Source of the DNA: Oscillospiraceae bacterium
GTDB taxonomy: Bacteria; Bacillota; Clostridia; Christensenellales; Aristaeellaceae
NCBI GenBank assembly: GCA_031280145.1
Contig: JAITHB010000134.1
Location: 1-36,985, forward strand
Length of the DNA stretch: 36,985 bases
Direction of reading: 5' to 3'
The notes under the pieces are model-generated. The model did no database searches, was not told the origin of the DNA, and saw only the letters and a list, made by a program, of their open reading frames with translations. Both the position numbers and the translations under genes were made by a program. This document shows positions 14,870 to 23,052 of the stretch, in pieces. Position 1 is the first letter of the stretch. Each line of letters begins with the position of its first letter.

Positions 14870-16210
14870 TTAAAGATCGCACGCGTCGGGTTCTTCGCCC
14901 TTGACGGCGTTCCGCTTGGCGACGTCGCGCAGATACGCGATGGTGTTCTTGCGGCCGATCATCTCGGTGAAGTTTTCCTTCAGGCGAGGATTATTGTCAA
15001 GCTGCTTCAGCGCTTCCTCGACGGACATGTTCTGCGTCAGCTTCGCCTCGGTTATCGCTTCTATGAGCTTATCCTTGTCGCGCTCTTCATCATACTTTAG
15101 TTTTTCGGTTTCCGCAAGTTTCTCCATACACATGAGAACCTTGAGACGCTCGCCCGCTTGCTTGCGGAACGATTCGCGGATGCCGCTCATATTGCGGATG
15201 CGCTCGAAGAAATCGTCGGCCTTCTTGCGGTCGTTGTTGAACGTGCGGTTGGCGTAGCGGTAGATGTCCTCCTCTACCTCACGCTCTATCATTATTTCGG
15301 GAATTTCCGTTTCGGAAAGCTCCGCGAGGCGCTCGAGCAGCTCGTTGTCCCACTCGTTCTCCGCGTTCGTCTTCGCCTTCTCTTCCAAATCCTTGCGGAC
15401 GGACGCGCGGTATTCCTCCAGCGTGTCAAACTCCGATACGTCCTTGGCGAACTCGTCGTCAAGCTCGGGCAGTTCCTTCTCGCTGATTGAGTTCAGCTTC
15501 ACATGGAAGACTGCGTCTTTGCCGTTCAGCTCATCGTTGCCGTACGCTTCGGGGAAGGTTACGTTTATATCCTTCTCTTCGCCCGCGCTCATTCCGATTA
15601 CCTGGTCTTCAAAACCGGGGATAAACTGACCGCTGCCGAGCGTCAATTCCTGGTCGTCCGCCGCGCCGCCGTCGAACGCCTCGCCGTCAACCGTTCCCGC
15701 GTAGTCGATGTTCACAACGTCGTCTTCCTTGGCGGGTCTGTCTTCCACTTCCAGGATTCGCGCGCCTTGCTCGCGCTTGCGCTGGATTTCCTGCTCGACC
15801 GCGTCGTCGTCCACAAAGTCTGAGGGACGCGCCACGTCGATGGTCATATAGTCGCCCAGCGTGACTTCGGGATAAACGGTTACGGCGACGGAGAAGAGGA
15901 ACGGCTCGCCCTTTTCCGCCTTGTCAATCGTTATATCGGGGTCGTCAACGGGTGTGAGGTTGTTATCTTTCAGCGTGCTGTCGTACACTTCCGGCAGAAG
16001 CGTGCGCGCCGCGTGAAACGCCATGTATTCGGAGCCGAAGTAACGCTCGATAATCGGGCGCGGAGCTTTGCCGGGACGGAAGCCCGGTATGCGCGCGCGT
16101 CCGCGGTCGCGCAGATAAACCCTATTGAGAGCGGAATCATATTCCTGCGCGTCATATTCATAATGGATAACTGCCTTGCCGGGTGAAAGCCTTTCAACGG
16201 TCGCTTGCAT
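14870..16210 (-). CDS. tig: Trigger factor (ribosome-associated chaperone, PPIase)
   Basis: 446 aa, standard length. N-terminal ribosome-binding domain with GFRPGKAP (about 45-52); FKBP-type prolyl isomerase domain in the middle (VVNIDYAGTVDGEAFDGG; GSGQFIPGFEDQVIGM); C-terminal helical chaperone domain (EDIYRYANRTF; MSVEEALKQL). Start at 16210 gives MQATVERLS with GGAG 8 nt upstream; earlier in-frame codons lack a site. Head of the tig-clpP-clpX cluster. Confidence 0.96.
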   Translation of the reverse strand: MQATVERLSPGKAVIHYEYDAQEYDSALNRVYLRDRGRARIPGFRPGKAPRPIIERYFGSEYMAFHAARTLLPEVYDSTLKDNNLTPVDDPDITIDKAEKGEPFLFSVAVTVYPEVTLGDYMTIDVARPSDFVDDDAVEQEIQRKREQGARILEVEDRPAKEDDVVNIDYAGTVDGEAFDGGAADDQELTLGSGQFIPGFEDQVIGMSAGEEKDINVTFPEAYGNDELNGKDAVFHVKLNSISEKELPELDDEFAKDVSEFDTLEEYRASVRKDLEEKAKTNAENEWDNELLERLAELSETEIPEIMIEREVEEDIYRYANRTFNNDRKKADDFFERIRNMSGIRESFRKQAGERLKVLMCMEKLAETEKLKYDEERDKDKLIEAITEAKLTQNMSVEEALKQLDNNPRLKENFTEMIGRKNTIAYLRDVAKRNAVKGEEPDACDL

Positions 16211-16281
16211 TTTACTACTCCTTAGCTTAACTGATTGCACACGATATATTAATGATGCACCGTAAACTATTACATCGGCGC

Positions 16282-16310
16282 ATTATAGCATATGAGAGAG
16301 GACGAATCAA
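16282..16310 (-). promoter_or_regulatory. Sigma-A promoter of tig
   Basis: Minus-strand TTGATT (16305-16310), exactly 17 bp, then TATAAT (16282-16287). The leader to the tig start is about 65 nt. Confidence 0.75.
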
Positions 16311-16414
16311 GCATACCATCTTTTGTATTGGTTGAAGCAACATTGTGCCTGTTTTGCGCGTCTTATTATTTAGAAGTATTTGGGAAACCCGAGCATGAAA
16401 GGCAGGCAGTATAG

Positions 16415-17380
16415 ATGAAGAGAATTTTCGCCGTCGTTATTTCGCTGATACTTATGACCGCGTCCTTCGCGCCCGCGATTGCGACGAGCCTCAACCCGCT
16501 CGCCGCGATGCTGATTCCGCCGGAGCAATACCCAACCTGGGAAGATTACTACGCCGATTTCTTTCAAGACAGCTACAGCTATTGCTACACCGCGCTGATG
16601 GGCTTGCCGGATTTCGATTACGCCGACGCGCTTGACGCGGACATGCAATACGCGTTCGTATGCATTGACGCGAGCAATATTCCGCTGCTCTACGTAAGGG
16701 TGAAAAGCGGCGTCGGGTTCCAATTCCTGTTCGCCAAGGAGCGCGGCGTAATCTGCTGCGTGATGGAAGGCAGATACAGAAGCGGATTCTCCATAATGGA
16801 ATCGGGGGTTATACATCAGACGTGGAGCAACAGCGCGTTCGAGTCCGGCGGGCAGTTCATAAAGCTTGTCTATTTGAACGGCTACTACATCTACAACATG
16901 ATGGACAGATACGAGTATGAATACTCCGCGGACAATAACGAAAACGGCATAACCGAAGGAACTGTTTTATTCGACGAAGCGGGCGGAATCGTCAATATAA
17001 AATTCTTCAGAAACGTCGACAAGCTTACAAATTGGCTGGGCGGTTTGCCTTATTACGGCGGCTACGCAATAGAGAACGAGCTCTTTTGGAAAACCGCAGC
17101 TTCGCCGTCGGCCGTGCCGTCCGCAGCCGACAACGCGACGGTCAGCACGGACAAACTGAACGTCAGAACCGCGCCTTCGACCGAGGCGGACAACGCCGTG
17201 GGCTTCATAATCAGGGGCGACCGCGTTCAGATTCTGCAAGCGGTTACATGCAGGACGTGGGAAGGTATGGGGCAGCAGGAATGGTATTATGTGCGCGTAC
17301 CCGGCGCAATCGCGGGTTATGAGCAGGCGGGACAGGGATTTTGCGGGTATGTGATGGCGGAGTATATTACCGCCGATTAG
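16415..17380 (+). CDS. Secreted protein of unknown function with C-terminal SH3 domain
   Basis: 321 aa. Signal peptide (about 1-23, MKRIFAVVISLILMTASFAP). The central ~200 residues (PEQYPTWEDYYADFFQDSY; YYIYNMMDRYEYEYSAD; LGGLPYYGGYA) are rich in Tyr/Phe and match no family I recognise. The last ~75 residues form a bacterial SH3 domain (DKLNVRTAPSTEADN ... QEWYYVRV ... FCGYVMAEYI). Probably exported and cell-wall associated. Monocistronic as far as can be seen. The start has AGGCAGG upstream. Confidence 0.75.
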   Translation: MKRIFAVVISLILMTASFAPAIATSLNPLAAMLIPPEQYPTWEDYYADFFQDSYSYCYTALMGLPDFDYADALDADMQYAFVCIDASNIPLLYVRVKSGVGFQFLFAKERGVICCVMEGRYRSGFSIMESGVIHQTWSNSAFESGGQFIKLVYLNGYYIYNMMDRYEYEYSADNNENGITEGTVLFDEAGGIVNIKFFRNVDKLTNWLGGLPYYGGYAIENELFWKTAASPSAVPSAADNATVSTDKLNVRTAPSTEADNAVGFIIRGDRVQILQAVTCRTWEGMGQQEWYYVRVPGAIAGYEQAGQGFCGYVMAEYITAD

Positions 17381-17447
17381 GTTTTCATGCGCCGTTGCGC
17401 TCCATATGGGGCAAAAGATATGTCCTGATTCAATGAGGTGGTATAGG

Positions 17448-17840
17448 ATGAACGAACAAACGGAATACTGGTTTACGATAGCCGACTATGATATTGAAAC
17501 GGCGAGGGTTATGCTTCTGGGAGGCAGATACCTGTATGTCGGCTTTATGTGCCACCAAGTAATAGAAAAGGCGTTAAAGGGCATAATCGCGCGTGATTTA
17601 ATAGAAGGAGTAATGCCGCCCAAAATTCATCATTTGTTGAAATTGGCGGAACTCGCAGGGCTATATAACGTTATGTCATCAGAACAACAGGCGTTTATTA
17701 AGAAGCTTAATCCTTTGAATGTTACGGCTCGTTATCCGCAGTACAAAGAGGCAATCGCATCGGGATTAAACGCAAAGGTATGTGGTGAATTTTTAACAGG
17801 AACAGAGGAATTGTTATGCTGGATAAAGCAGCAATTATAA
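17448..17840 (+). CDS. HEPN-domain protein, partner of the adjacent nucleotidyltransferase
   Basis: 130 aa, all-helical HEPN type (PF05168-like): WFTIADYDIETARVMLLGGRY, then HQVIEKALKGIIARD, then PPKIHHLLKLAE, and TARYPQY late in the protein. GAGGTGG lies 6 nt before the ATG at 17448. The compact R-x4-6-H RNase motif of HepT toxins is not obvious. It overlaps the next gene by 25 nt, so the two are coupled. Such HEPN-MNT pairs commonly act as toxin-antitoxin modules in which the nucleotidyltransferase modifies the HEPN protein; toxicity here is inferred. Confidence 0.85.
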   Translation: MNEQTEYWFTIADYDIETARVMLLGGRYLYVGFMCHQVIEKALKGIIARDLIEGVMPPKIHHLLKLAELAGLYNVMSSEQQAFIKKLNPLNVTARYPQYKEAIASGLNAKVCGEFLTGTEELLCWIKQQL

Positions 17841-18127
17841 ATACTGTTCAGCGTTACGCGGACGCGGTTATTAAAGAGTTCTCGCCTGCCGCTGTTATAT
17901 TGTTTGGTTCTTACGCGAAGGGCGTGGCAAATGACGACAGCGACATCGATGTCGGTGTTGTTTTTGACGGCTTTACCGGCGACTGGCTGAGCGTTTCGAC
18001 ACAACTGTGGAATTTGGCATACGATATTAGTTGGGACATTGAGCCGCACTTGCTGGACGTTTCGCAGGATAAGAGCGGGTTTGTTCGGCATGTGTTTAAC
18101 ACAGGGCAAGTAATATATCATGCGTAG
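17816..18127 (+). CDS. Minimal nucleotidyltransferase (MNT, MntA-like)
   Basis: 103 aa, the small single-domain pol-beta-type fold. The catalytic signature GSYAKGVANDDSDIDV fits GSX10DXD, with Asp43 and Asp45 as metal ligands. RBS GAGGAA before the ATG at 17816. Second gene of the HEPN-MNT pair. In characterised pairs the MNT protein AMPylates the HEPN toxin. The opposite order (MNT first) is also common elsewhere. Confidence 0.88.
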   Translation: MLDKAAIINTVQRYADAVIKEFSPAAVILFGSYAKGVANDDSDIDVGVVFDGFTGDWLSVSTQLWNLAYDISWDIEPHLLDVSQDKSGFVRHVFNTGQVIYHA

Positions 18128-18152
18128 GTCGGATTTTCCGACCTTTCCTTTT
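18126..18152 (+). terminator. Terminator of the HEPN-MNT pair
   Basis: AGGTCGGA (18126-18133) pairs with TCCGACCT (18137-18144), 3-nt loop, followed by TTCCTTTTC. The stem begins at the MNT stop codon. Confidence 0.75.
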
Positions 18153-18161
18153 CATTATCCA

Positions 18162-18190
18162 TTGCATTAGCGCCGAATATTGGTTATACT
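18162..18190 (+). promoter_or_regulatory. Sigma-A promoter of the AlaRS-like gene
   Basis: TTGCAT (18162-18167), 17-bp spacer, TATACT (18185-18190), 29 nt before the ATG. There is no room for a T-box leader. Confidence 0.7.
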
Positions 18191-18219
18191 ACCTTATCAT
18201 CAGAGGAGATTTCGCCAAT

Positions 18220-20007
18220 ATGAAAGATATAACCAGCGCCAGCTTGCGCGCGCTTTACCTTGAATTCTTCAAACAAAAAGGACACGCCGTAATACCGAGC
18301 GCGTCCGTCATACCGGAGAACGACCCGACCGTATTGTTTACCACAGCGGGAATGCACCCGCTCGTGCCGTATCTGCTGGGCAACCCGCATCCCGCGGGAA
18401 CGCGCTTGACGGACGTGCAGAAGTGCGTGCGCACCAGCGACATAGACGACGTCGGCGACTTCAGCCACCTCACGTTCTTCGAGATGATGGGCAACTGGTC
18501 GCTTGGCGATTACTTCAAGAAGGAAGCGATCGAGTGGTCGTGGGAGTTCCTCACCTCGCCCGAGTGGCTGGGGCTTGACCCCGAACGGCTCGCGTTCTCC
18601 GTGTTCGCGGGAGATGAAAACGCCCCGCGCGACGAAGTGAGCGCGGATTTGTGGCACTCCGTCGGTGTGCCGCGCGAGCGCATATTCTATCTGCCTAAGG
18701 AAAACAACTGGTGGGGACCCAATGGGCAGACAGGACCCTGCGGGCCGGACAGTGAAATGTTCATGATAACCGACACGCCGGCGTGCGGTTCTGACTGCTC
18801 CCCCGCGTGTTCGTGCGGACACTATCTCGAAATCTGGAACGACGTCTTCATGCAGTATAACAAGATCGCGGACGGAACATTCGTTCCGCTGCCCAAACCG
18901 AACGTCGATACAGGCATGGGTTTGGAGCGTACGCTGTGTGTTCTGACAGGCAAAAAATCGGTTTATGAGACTGACTTGTTCGCGGAGATCATCGCAAAGA
19001 TTGAAGAACTGACCGGGGAGAAGTACGGCGAAAGTACAGAAATAACGCGGGCGATACGAATAGTTTCAGACCACATGCGCACCTCCGTCTTCATGATTGG
19101 CGACGAGAAGGGCATAACGCCGGGCAAGGTTGACCAAGGTTATGTTTTGCGCAGGATCATCCGCCGCGCCGTCCGCCACGGCAAGAAATTAGGCGCGCCG
19201 AACGGGTTCACGGCGCAGGTCGCGCAGGTTATAATCGACAAATATAAGGATGTTTATCCCGAACTCGAGCGCAACGCTTCCTTTATTAAGGAACAGCTTG
19301 TGCTGGAGGAGGAGCAGTTCGAGCGCACCCTCCACAACGGCAGCCGCGAATTCGAGAAGGCGGCGGCGCGCGCGAAGGACGGCGTACTTGACGGGCTGAC
19401 CGCGTTCCATCTTTATGACACATACGGCTTCCCGATAGAGATAACGCGCGAGCTTGCGGCGGAGCATGGTCTCACGGTTGACGAGGCGGCGTACGCGGAA
19501 CACTTCGAGGCGCACCAAGCGTTGTCCAGAGCGGGAGCGGAGCAGCGCTTCAAGGGCGGTTTGGCGGACCATTCCGACGACACCGCCAAGCTGCACACGG
19601 CGACGCACCTTCTCAACGCCGCGCTGCGCAAGGTTTTAAGCCCCGACGTGAACCAGAAGGGCAGCAACATCACGGCGGAGCGCCTTCGCTTCGACTTCAA
19701 CTTCGCGCGCAAAATGACGAAGGAAGAGCTGGTCGAGGTTGAAAGGCTGGTCAACGAGGCGATTGCCGCGGACGCGGTTATAGACTGCCGCGAGATGACC
19801 GTCGAGGAAGCCCGAGAGGAAGGCGCGGTCGGCGTGTTCGAGGGCAGATACGGCGAGCGCGTGAAGGTGTACGCGATGGGCGGCTTCAGCAAGGAGATCT
19901 GCGGCGGTCCGCACGCGAGCCGCACGGGCGAGCTTGGGCATTTCAAGATTCAGAAGGAAGAAAGCTCCTCCGCGGGAGTGCGCAGAATCAAGGCGGTTCT
20001 TGAGTGA
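18220..20007 (+). CDS. alaS: Short alanyl-tRNA synthetase (no C-terminal domain)
   Basis: 595 aa against ~870 for standard AlaRS. The class II catalytic core (FTTAGMHPLVPYL; MGNWSLGDYFKKEA; GPCGPDSEMF; LEIWNDVFMQY; DTGMGLERTL), the tRNA-binding helical part (YVLRRIIRRAVRHG) and the editing domain (HTATHLLNAALRKVL; CGGPHASRTGELG) are all present. Editing zinc ligands HxxxH and CxxxH are kept, though CGGTH became CGGPH. The protein stops right after the editing domain, so the oligomerising, tRNA-elbow-binding C-Ala domain is missing. An inserted Cys cluster (ACGSDCSPACSCGHYLE) lies between motif 2 and LEIWN. Short forms of this kind are annotated in Clostridia as AlaRS-related; a full-length alaS may exist elsewhere. 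GAGGAG lies 11 nt before the ATG. Confidence 0.85.
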   Translation: MKDITSASLRALYLEFFKQKGHAVIPSASVIPENDPTVLFTTAGMHPLVPYLLGNPHPAGTRLTDVQKCVRTSDIDDVGDFSHLTFFEMMGNWSLGDYFKKEAIEWSWEFLTSPEWLGLDPERLAFSVFAGDENAPRDEVSADLWHSVGVPRERIFYLPKENNWWGPNGQTGPCGPDSEMFMITDTPACGSDCSPACSCGHYLEIWNDVFMQYNKIADGTFVPLPKPNVDTGMGLERTLCVLTGKKSVYETDLFAEIIAKIEELTGEKYGESTEITRAIRIVSDHMRTSVFMIGDEKGITPGKVDQGYVLRRIIRRAVRHGKKLGAPNGFTAQVAQVIIDKYKDVYPELERNASFIKEQLVLEEEQFERTLHNGSREFEKAAARAKDGVLDGLTAFHLYDTYGFPIEITRELAAEHGLTVDEAAYAEHFEAHQALSRAGAEQRFKGGLADHSDDTAKLHTATHLLNAALRKVLSPDVNQKGSNITAERLRFDFNFARKMTKEELVEVERLVNEAIAADAVIDCREMTVEEAREEGAVGVFEGRYGERVKVYAMGGFSKEICGGPHASRTGELGHFKIQKEESSSAGVRRIKAVLE

Positions 20008-20055
20008 AGAGTGAACAGTTAATAGTTATTAACTATTATTTACAAGCACTAAACT

Positions 20056-20181
20056 CTTAACTTTTAGCTTTTAGCTTATAACTTTTAACTTTTAACTTTT
20101 AGCTTTTAGCTTATAACTTATAACTTTTAGCGTTTAGCTTATACCTTATAACTTTTAATTTTTAGCTTTTAACTTTTAACT
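20056..20181. repeat. Array of 18 heptamers, class TTTARCT
   Basis: Exactly 126 nt, eighteen consecutive 7-nt units: mostly TTTAGCT, TTTAACT and TATAACT with single-base variants (TTTAGCG, TATACCT, TTTAATT). It fills the gap between the AlaRS-like gene and the YbjQ gene. There is no coding potential across it. Confidence 0.9.
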
Positions 20182-20209
20182 ACCCTCAGCTAGGAAAAGG
20201 AGAAGTATA

Positions 20210-20536
20210 ATGATCATCACCACCACACCATCCATCGAGGGACACGCGGTTGACACATACTACGGCGTAGTGTTCGGCGAAGTAGTCGCGGGCGTGAACT
20301 TCATGCGCGATTTCGCGGCTTCCATCAGGAATTTTATCGGCGGGCGTTCCGCGGCGTATGAAGAGGAACTCATGGGCGCGCGGCATGAAGCGTTGCAGGA
20401 GATGTCCGACCGCGCGGCGCAGCTTGGCGCGAACGCGGTTATCGGCGTGGATATCGACTACGAGGTACTGGGCGCGGAGAACAACATGCTGATGGTGACT
20501 GCAAGCGGCACGGCCGTTAAGATTTCGCGCAAGTAG
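20210..20536 (+). CDS. YbjQ family (UPF0145) protein
   Basis: 108 aa, standard length. [20 protein letters not shown] start, then [27 protein letters not shown] and [14 protein letters not shown] are the family hallmarks. These pentamer-forming small proteins are called heavy-metal binding from structural work, but their role is not established. AAGGAGAAG 5 nt before the ATG. Monocistronic. Confidence 0.92.
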   Translation: MIITTTPSIEGHAVDTYYGVVFGEVVAGVNFMRDFAASIRNFIGGRSAAYEEELMGARHEALQEMSDRAAQLGANAVIGVDIDYEVLGAENNMLMVTASGTAVKISRK

Positions 20537-20575
20537 TACGATGCAATGCTTGCCCCTTGCTTTATGGAGTAAAAA

Positions 20576-21421
20576 TTGTACGAGATAATTCGGAAGAAAC
20601 GTTTGAACGAGACGATAACCCTTATGACCGTCAATGCCCCGCGCGCGGCGCTTCACGCCAAACCGGGGCAGTTTGTCGTTCTGCGCGCGGACATATACGG
20701 CGAACGCGTTCCTCTGACAATCGCGGACAGCGACGGCGCGGCGGGTACGATTACGGTAATCTTCCAGTTGGTCGGCGCGTCCACAAGAAAGCTTGATATG
20801 CTCGAAGTCGGCAGCAGTTTGGCGGACGTGACGGGACCGCTCGGCAGACCGTCGGAACTGCAAGGCATAAAACGCGCCGCGATTGTCGCGGGCGGGCTGG
20901 GCGTTGCGATTGCGTATCCCATCGCGAAGGCGCTGCGCAGTCTTGGAGCGAGCGCAGACGGGTTCGTGGGTTTCCGCAGCGAGGGCTTGATTATATTGCA
21001 GGACGAGTTCACCTCGTTCTGCGACTATATCGACATACGCACCGACGACGGCAGCAACGGCAGCGCGGGCTTCGTTACAGACGGGCTTCGCGCAAGGCTT
21101 GAAGCGGGCGAGCGGTACGACGAAGTGATTGCGATAGGTCCGCTTCCGATGATGAAGGCGGTCTGCAACCTCACCAAACCATACGGAATCAAAACTACGG
21201 TCAGCATGAACTCTATTATGATAGACGGAACGGGCATGTGCGGCTGCTGCCGCCTGACAGTCGGCGGGCAGACGAAGTTCGCGTGTGTGGACGGTCCCGA
21301 TTTCGACGGTCATCTGGTCGACTTCGACGAAGCGGCGCGGCGCGGCAGGTTCTATTTGGCGGAGGAAAGGGAAGCGGAAGAACATCGGTGCCGCCTTTTG
21401 GAGAGTGCAATCAATGGCTGA
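20576..21421 (+). CDS. nfnA: NfnA / SudB-type FAD-[2Fe-2S] electron transfer subunit
   Basis: 281 aa, dihydroorotate-dehydrogenase-electron-transfer family. FAD-binding region with AKPGQFVVLRA and ERVPLTIAD, NAD-binding region with AGGLGVAIAYPIAKAL, and a C-terminal [2Fe-2S] motif DGTGMCGCCRLTVGG ... FACVDGPDFDGH. The start is a TTG at 20576 with GGAG 8 nt upstream; no better ATG fits the N-terminus. It overlaps the next gene by 8 nt. Together they resemble NfnAB, the bifurcating ferredoxin-NAD-NADP transhydrogenase, or sulfide dehydrogenase SudBA; the choice cannot be made from sequence by eye. Confidence 0.9.
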   Translation: MYEIIRKKRLNETITLMTVNAPRAALHAKPGQFVVLRADIYGERVPLTIADSDGAAGTITVIFQLVGASTRKLDMLEVGSSLADVTGPLGRPSELQGIKRAAIVAGGLGVAIAYPIAKALRSLGASADGFVGFRSEGLIILQDEFTSFCDYIDIRTDDGSNGSAGFVTDGLRARLEAGERYDEVIAIGPLPMMKAVCNLTKPYGIKTTVSMNSIMIDGTGMCGCCRLTVGGQTKFACVDGPDFDGHLVDFDEAARRGRFYLAEEREAEEHRCRLLESAING

Positions 21422-22826
21422 TATGGCAAAAACCAAAACTTACATGCCGCTTCTTCCGATAGATAAGCGCCGCGCCACGTTCGAGGAGGTCGCGCTCGGA
21501 TACACCGCGGAGCAAGCGCGGAAGGAAGCGGGACGCTGCCTCAATTGCAAGCACCGCCCCTGCGTTTCGGGCTGCCCCGTGAACGTCGCCATACCCGAAT
21601 TCATCGCGGCTATCCATGAGGGCGACGGAGAACGAGCGGGCGAGATTATCCGCAAGACGAACAGCCTTCCCGCCGTGTGCGGGCGCGTGTGTCCGCAGGA
21701 GAACCAGTGCGAGAAGCTCTGCGTGCGCGGCAGGCAGGGCGAACCTGTGGCGATAGGTCGGCTTGAGCGCTACGCCGCCGAATTTGAACCTCGGAATGGC
21801 GGCGGGCGGCAAAACGCCGAACCTATAAATGTAAACCACCCCGCCAAAACTGCGGTTTTGTCGGGGACCCCGGTAAAGGTTGCGGTGATAGGCTCCGGTC
21901 CCGCGGGGCTTTCCGCCGCGGGAACTCTTGCCAAAGCGGGATTTACTGTCTCAATATTTGAAGCGCTGCACAACCCCGGCGGCGTGCTGGCGTATGGGAT
22001 ACCCGAGTTCCGTCTGCCGAAGAATCTGGTGAAGAAAGAGATTGACGCTCTCACGAGCCTCGGCGTTTCCATAGAAACCAACGTCGTGATAGGCAAGTCG
22101 CTGACGCTCGACGATTTGCGCGGCGAAGGCTTCTCGCGCTTCGTCATATGCTCCGGCGCGGGGTTGCCGCAGTTCATGAACATCAAGGGCGAGACGCTGC
22201 CCGGCGTTCTTTCCGCGAACGAATTTTTGACGCGCGTCAACCTTATGAAGGCGTATCGCTTTCCCGAGTTTGATACGCCTGTGCGCGTCGGCAGGAAGGC
22301 TGTCGTTGTCGGCGGCGGGAACGTCGCGATGGACGCCGCGCGCTGCGCGCTTCGCCTGGGCGCGGAAGTGACTCTCGTCTACAGGCGCGGCAGGGAAGAG
22401 ATGCCCGCGCGCGCGGAGGAGATAGAACACGCGATTGAGGAAGGCGTACGCTTCGAGCTTCTGACAAACCCCGTCGAATACACGCGCAAGGAAGACGGAA
22501 CGGTCGGCGGCGTTTCGTGCGTCCGCATGGAGCTTGGCGAACCCGACGCGTCGGGACGGCGCAGGCCGCGCGAAATTGCGGGAAGCGAGTTTACGATAGA
22601 CTGCGACACGGCGATTATCGCAATCGGCAACGCGCCGAACCCCACGGTAACGTCCGCTTTGCCCGACCTCGCCACGCAGAAGTGGGGCGGCGTTATAGCG
22701 GACGACGACGGACGCACAAACCTGCCGAACGTGTACGCGGCGGGCGACGCCGTTTCGGGCGCTGCGACCGTCATTCTCGCGATGGGCGCGGGTATGCGGT
22801 GCGCGATGGATATAATCAATATGTAA
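21414..22826 (+). CDS. nfnB: NfnB / SudA / GltA-type flavoprotein
   Basis: 470 aa, related to glutamate synthase small subunit. N-terminal [4Fe-4S] ligands CLNCKHRPCVSGC (Cys42, 45, 50, 54) and CGRVCPQENQCEKLC; FAD fold IGSGPAGLSAAGTLAKAG; NAD(P) fold VVGGGNVAMDAARCALRLGA; C-terminal FAD contact VYAAGDAVSGAATV. The start at 21414 lies within the end of nfnA. Residues 141-154 (NHPAKTAVLSGTPV), in the linker between the Fe-S and FAD domains, are encoded by a 40-bp palindromic repeat that also occurs between genes in this window. No gltB-like large subunit is nearby, favouring the Nfn/Sud role. Confidence 0.92.
   Translation: MADMAKTKTYMPLLPIDKRRATFEEVALGYTAEQARKEAGRCLNCKHRPCVSGCPVNVAIPEFIAAIHEGDGERAGEIIRKTNSLPAVCGRVCPQENQCEKLCVRGRQGEPVAIGRLERYAAEFEPRNGGGRQNAEPINVNHPAKTAVLSGTPVKVAVIGSGPAGLSAAGTLAKAGFTVSIFEALHNPGGVLAYGIPEFRLPKNLVKKEIDALTSLGVSIETNVVIGKSLTLDDLRGEGFSRFVICSGAGLPQFMNIKGETLPGVLSANEFLTRVNLMKAYRFPEFDTPVRVGRKAVVVGGGNVAMDAARCALRLGAEVTLVYRRGREEMPARAEEIEHAIEEGVRFELLTNPVEYTRKEDGTVGGVSCVRMELGEPDASGRRRPREIAGSEFTIDCDTAIIAIGNAPNPTVTSALPDLATQKWGGVIADDDGRTNLPNVYAAGDAVSGAATVILAMGAGMRCAMDIINM
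21835..21874. repeat. 40-bp palindrome embedded in nfnB
   Basis: ACCACCCCGCC at the left and GTCGGGGACCCCGGT at the right; 12-bp stem CCCCGCCAAAAC / GTTTTGTCGGGG with one mismatch. It corresponds to the intergenic copies at 24675-24714 (inverted) and 35675-35712. It keeps the reading frame. Confidence 0.85.
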
Positions 22827-22853
22827 GGGGAAGGCTCAAGCTCACCCTTACAT
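22821..22853. terminator. Terminator between nfnB and the DUF3791-type module
   Basis: ATGTAAGGG (22821-22829) pairs with CCCTTACAT (22845-22853), followed on the plus strand by TTTATTT. It overlaps both convergent stop codons. Confidence 0.65.
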
Positions 22854-23048
22854 TTTATTTGCAATATAGCCCTTTATATCGTTTACGATATACTGCCGCC
22901 CCGTTGTGTGAAGCGCTTCATAGCAGCGTTTGATGTAATCCAAAACGCCGTGGCGGTTGAACAGCTTAATCACGGCTTTGCCGGATAAGTGTTCCGCCGC
23001 CTTGTACTCCTCAACACAATAGACCGCGAAGCGCGTCTTATCGTCCAC
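22848..23048 (-). CDS. Small DUF3791-type protein
   Basis: 66 aa. Start is probably the GTG at 23048 (VDDKTRFAVYC), with GAGGAGG 9 nt upstream. The pattern FAVYCVEEYKAAEHLSGK ... FNRHGVLDYIKRCYEALHT ... YIVNDIKGYI matches DUF3791 as I remember it. Function is unknown; members are often found as small, mobile, tandem-gene modules suspected to be toxin-antitoxin related. It starts 4 nt after the upstream gene. Confidence 0.75.
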   Translation of the reverse strand: MDDKTRFAVYCVEEYKAAEHLSGKAVIKLFNRHGVLDYIKRCYEALHTTGRQYIVNDIKGYIANKM

Positions 23049-23052
23049 CTGT

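Noticed and set aside
16211-16414. T-box or other leader RNA upstream of tig or the SH3 protein
   Set aside because: No T-box sequence, specifier loop or terminator was found in this 204-nt gap; only the tig promoter is clear.
20186-21436. 416-codon minus-strand open frame over ybjQ and nfnA
   Set aside because: It covers two recognisable plus-strand genes, is rich in Arg/His, and has no family resemblance or start site.
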